This document shows, one piece after another, positions 63,850 to 64,000 of a stretch of DNA of 64,000 nucleotides. The position numbers and the translations under genes are program-made. The stretch's first letter is position 1; each line of letters begins with the position of its first letter. The notes beneath the pieces are model-generated. The model was not told where the DNA came from. It was given only the letters and a program-made list of their open reading frames with translations, and did no database searches. Origin of the DNA: Streptomyces sp. ISL-98 (lineage in GTDB: Bacteria > Actinomycetota > Actinomycetes > Streptomycetales > Streptomycetaceae); assembly GCF_018614055.1 (NCBI RefSeq), contig NZ_JAGGPB010000034.1:306183-370182 (forward strand), given 5' to 3'.

Positions 63850-63933
63850 TCAGCCGGCGAGGAGTGCGCTCACGACAGAGGAGAGCCCACTGGTGAGGCT
63901 GGTCACGACTGAGGTCAGGAGCGGAGCAAGCAT
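63850..63933 (-). CDS. 27-residue hydrophobic peptide
   Basis: ATG 63933 has AAGGGG about six bases upstream. The product begins MLAPLLTSVVTSLTSGLSSV and ends ALLAG; it has no charged residue and forms an amphipathic or membrane-inserting helix with Ser/Thr on one side. Toxin-like, antimicrobial or signalling roles are conceivable. The strong ribosome site is the main support. Confidence 0.55.
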   Translation of the reverse strand: MLAPLLTSVVTSLTSGLSSVVSALLAG

Positions 63934-64000
63934 AGAATCCCCTTGATTGAAGCTGAGTTGGGACACCGCGTGTGTCGACTAAGGGCTGTCCCGCAACGGC

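Noticed and set aside
63940..64000. The end of an insertion sequence at GGGCTGTCCCGC
   Set aside because: The sequence looks like an IS terminus but no transposase or second repeat is visible before the window ends.

Overview
The window is high-GC actinobacterial DNA, almost certainly a Streptomyces chromosome. The evidence is the GC-rich codon use, frequent GTG starts, WhiB-like proteins, an SpdB-type spread protein, a DmdR/IdeR-type iron box, and a Streptomyces-type dispersed repeat near 62.6 kb. Roughly the first 42.9 kb is a temperate siphophage prophage that continues off the left edge. The remainder is host chromosome with a purine-catabolism locus and, at the far right, a small graveyard of mobile-element fragments.

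Prophage late region (1-13.9 kb, minus strand). Reading right to left this is small terminase, an endonuclease VII-type HNH protein, large terminase, HK97 portal, ClpP-like prohead protease, HK97 major capsid protein, a series of small virion proteins, head-tail connector, gp10-like and terminator proteins, two related tail proteins, and a probable tail assembly chaperone cut by the window edge.

Prophage middle region (13.9-21.5 kb). Three zinc-finger or unknown genes are followed by a divergent control region with three TGTCTA-N5-TAGACA-type palindromes. A plus-strand island of seven tiny coupled genes runs against the main transcription direction. Next comes a minus-strand membrane-protein block containing an SpdB-type plasmid/ICE spread protein, and then a lone plus-strand HTH gene under a perfect 16-bp palindrome.

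Prophage early region (21.5-41.8 kb, minus strand). This is a long train of about 45 mostly small genes, nearly all overlapping by ATGA or GTGA, many too short for routine ORF calling. Recognisable functions are an XRE-like regulator, a RecE/Cas4-like nuclease, a RecT-like annealing candidate, an HNH endonuclease, a DnaQ-like exonuclease, a C5 DNA methyltransferase, a RuvC-like resolvase, two WhiB-like proteins, a DUF2303 protein, a DnaB-like helicase, a MazG-like protein and a SLOG/DUF2493 protein. Immediately downstream of the helicase lies a striking 231-bp iteron field, the best candidate for the phage replication origin.

Lysogeny region and right end (41.3-42.95 kb). Two divergent XRE regulators flank two matching 15-bp palindromes. 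A last phage gene then abuts a PPOX-family flavin/F420 protein gene that keeps only its first ~53 codons, which marks the right attachment junction. No integrase is visible, so it should lie beyond the left edge.

Host region (43-62.6 kb). It holds a DUF456 membrane protein, a TrmB/LuxR regulator, a PP2C-like protein that lacks expected metal ligands, a PoxB-type pyruvate oxidase, an RsbW-like ATPase, a DUF2637 protein, an FhuF-like siderophore reductase under an iron box, a GntR regulator, a TPR-type protein and a SRPBCC protein. The PucR-type regulator is divergent from a three-subunit xanthine dehydrogenase (FAD, 2Fe-2S, Mo), followed by an NCS2 purine permease and the XdhC maturation factor. 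Together these take up purines and oxidise hypoxanthine/xanthine.

Right tail (62.6-64 kb). It contains a dispersed repeat, a truncated serine recombinase running into an HNH gene, a secreted protein, a frameshifted HNH remnant and a 27-residue hydrophobic peptide gene. Functions are assigned from motifs and context by eye; no database search was possible.
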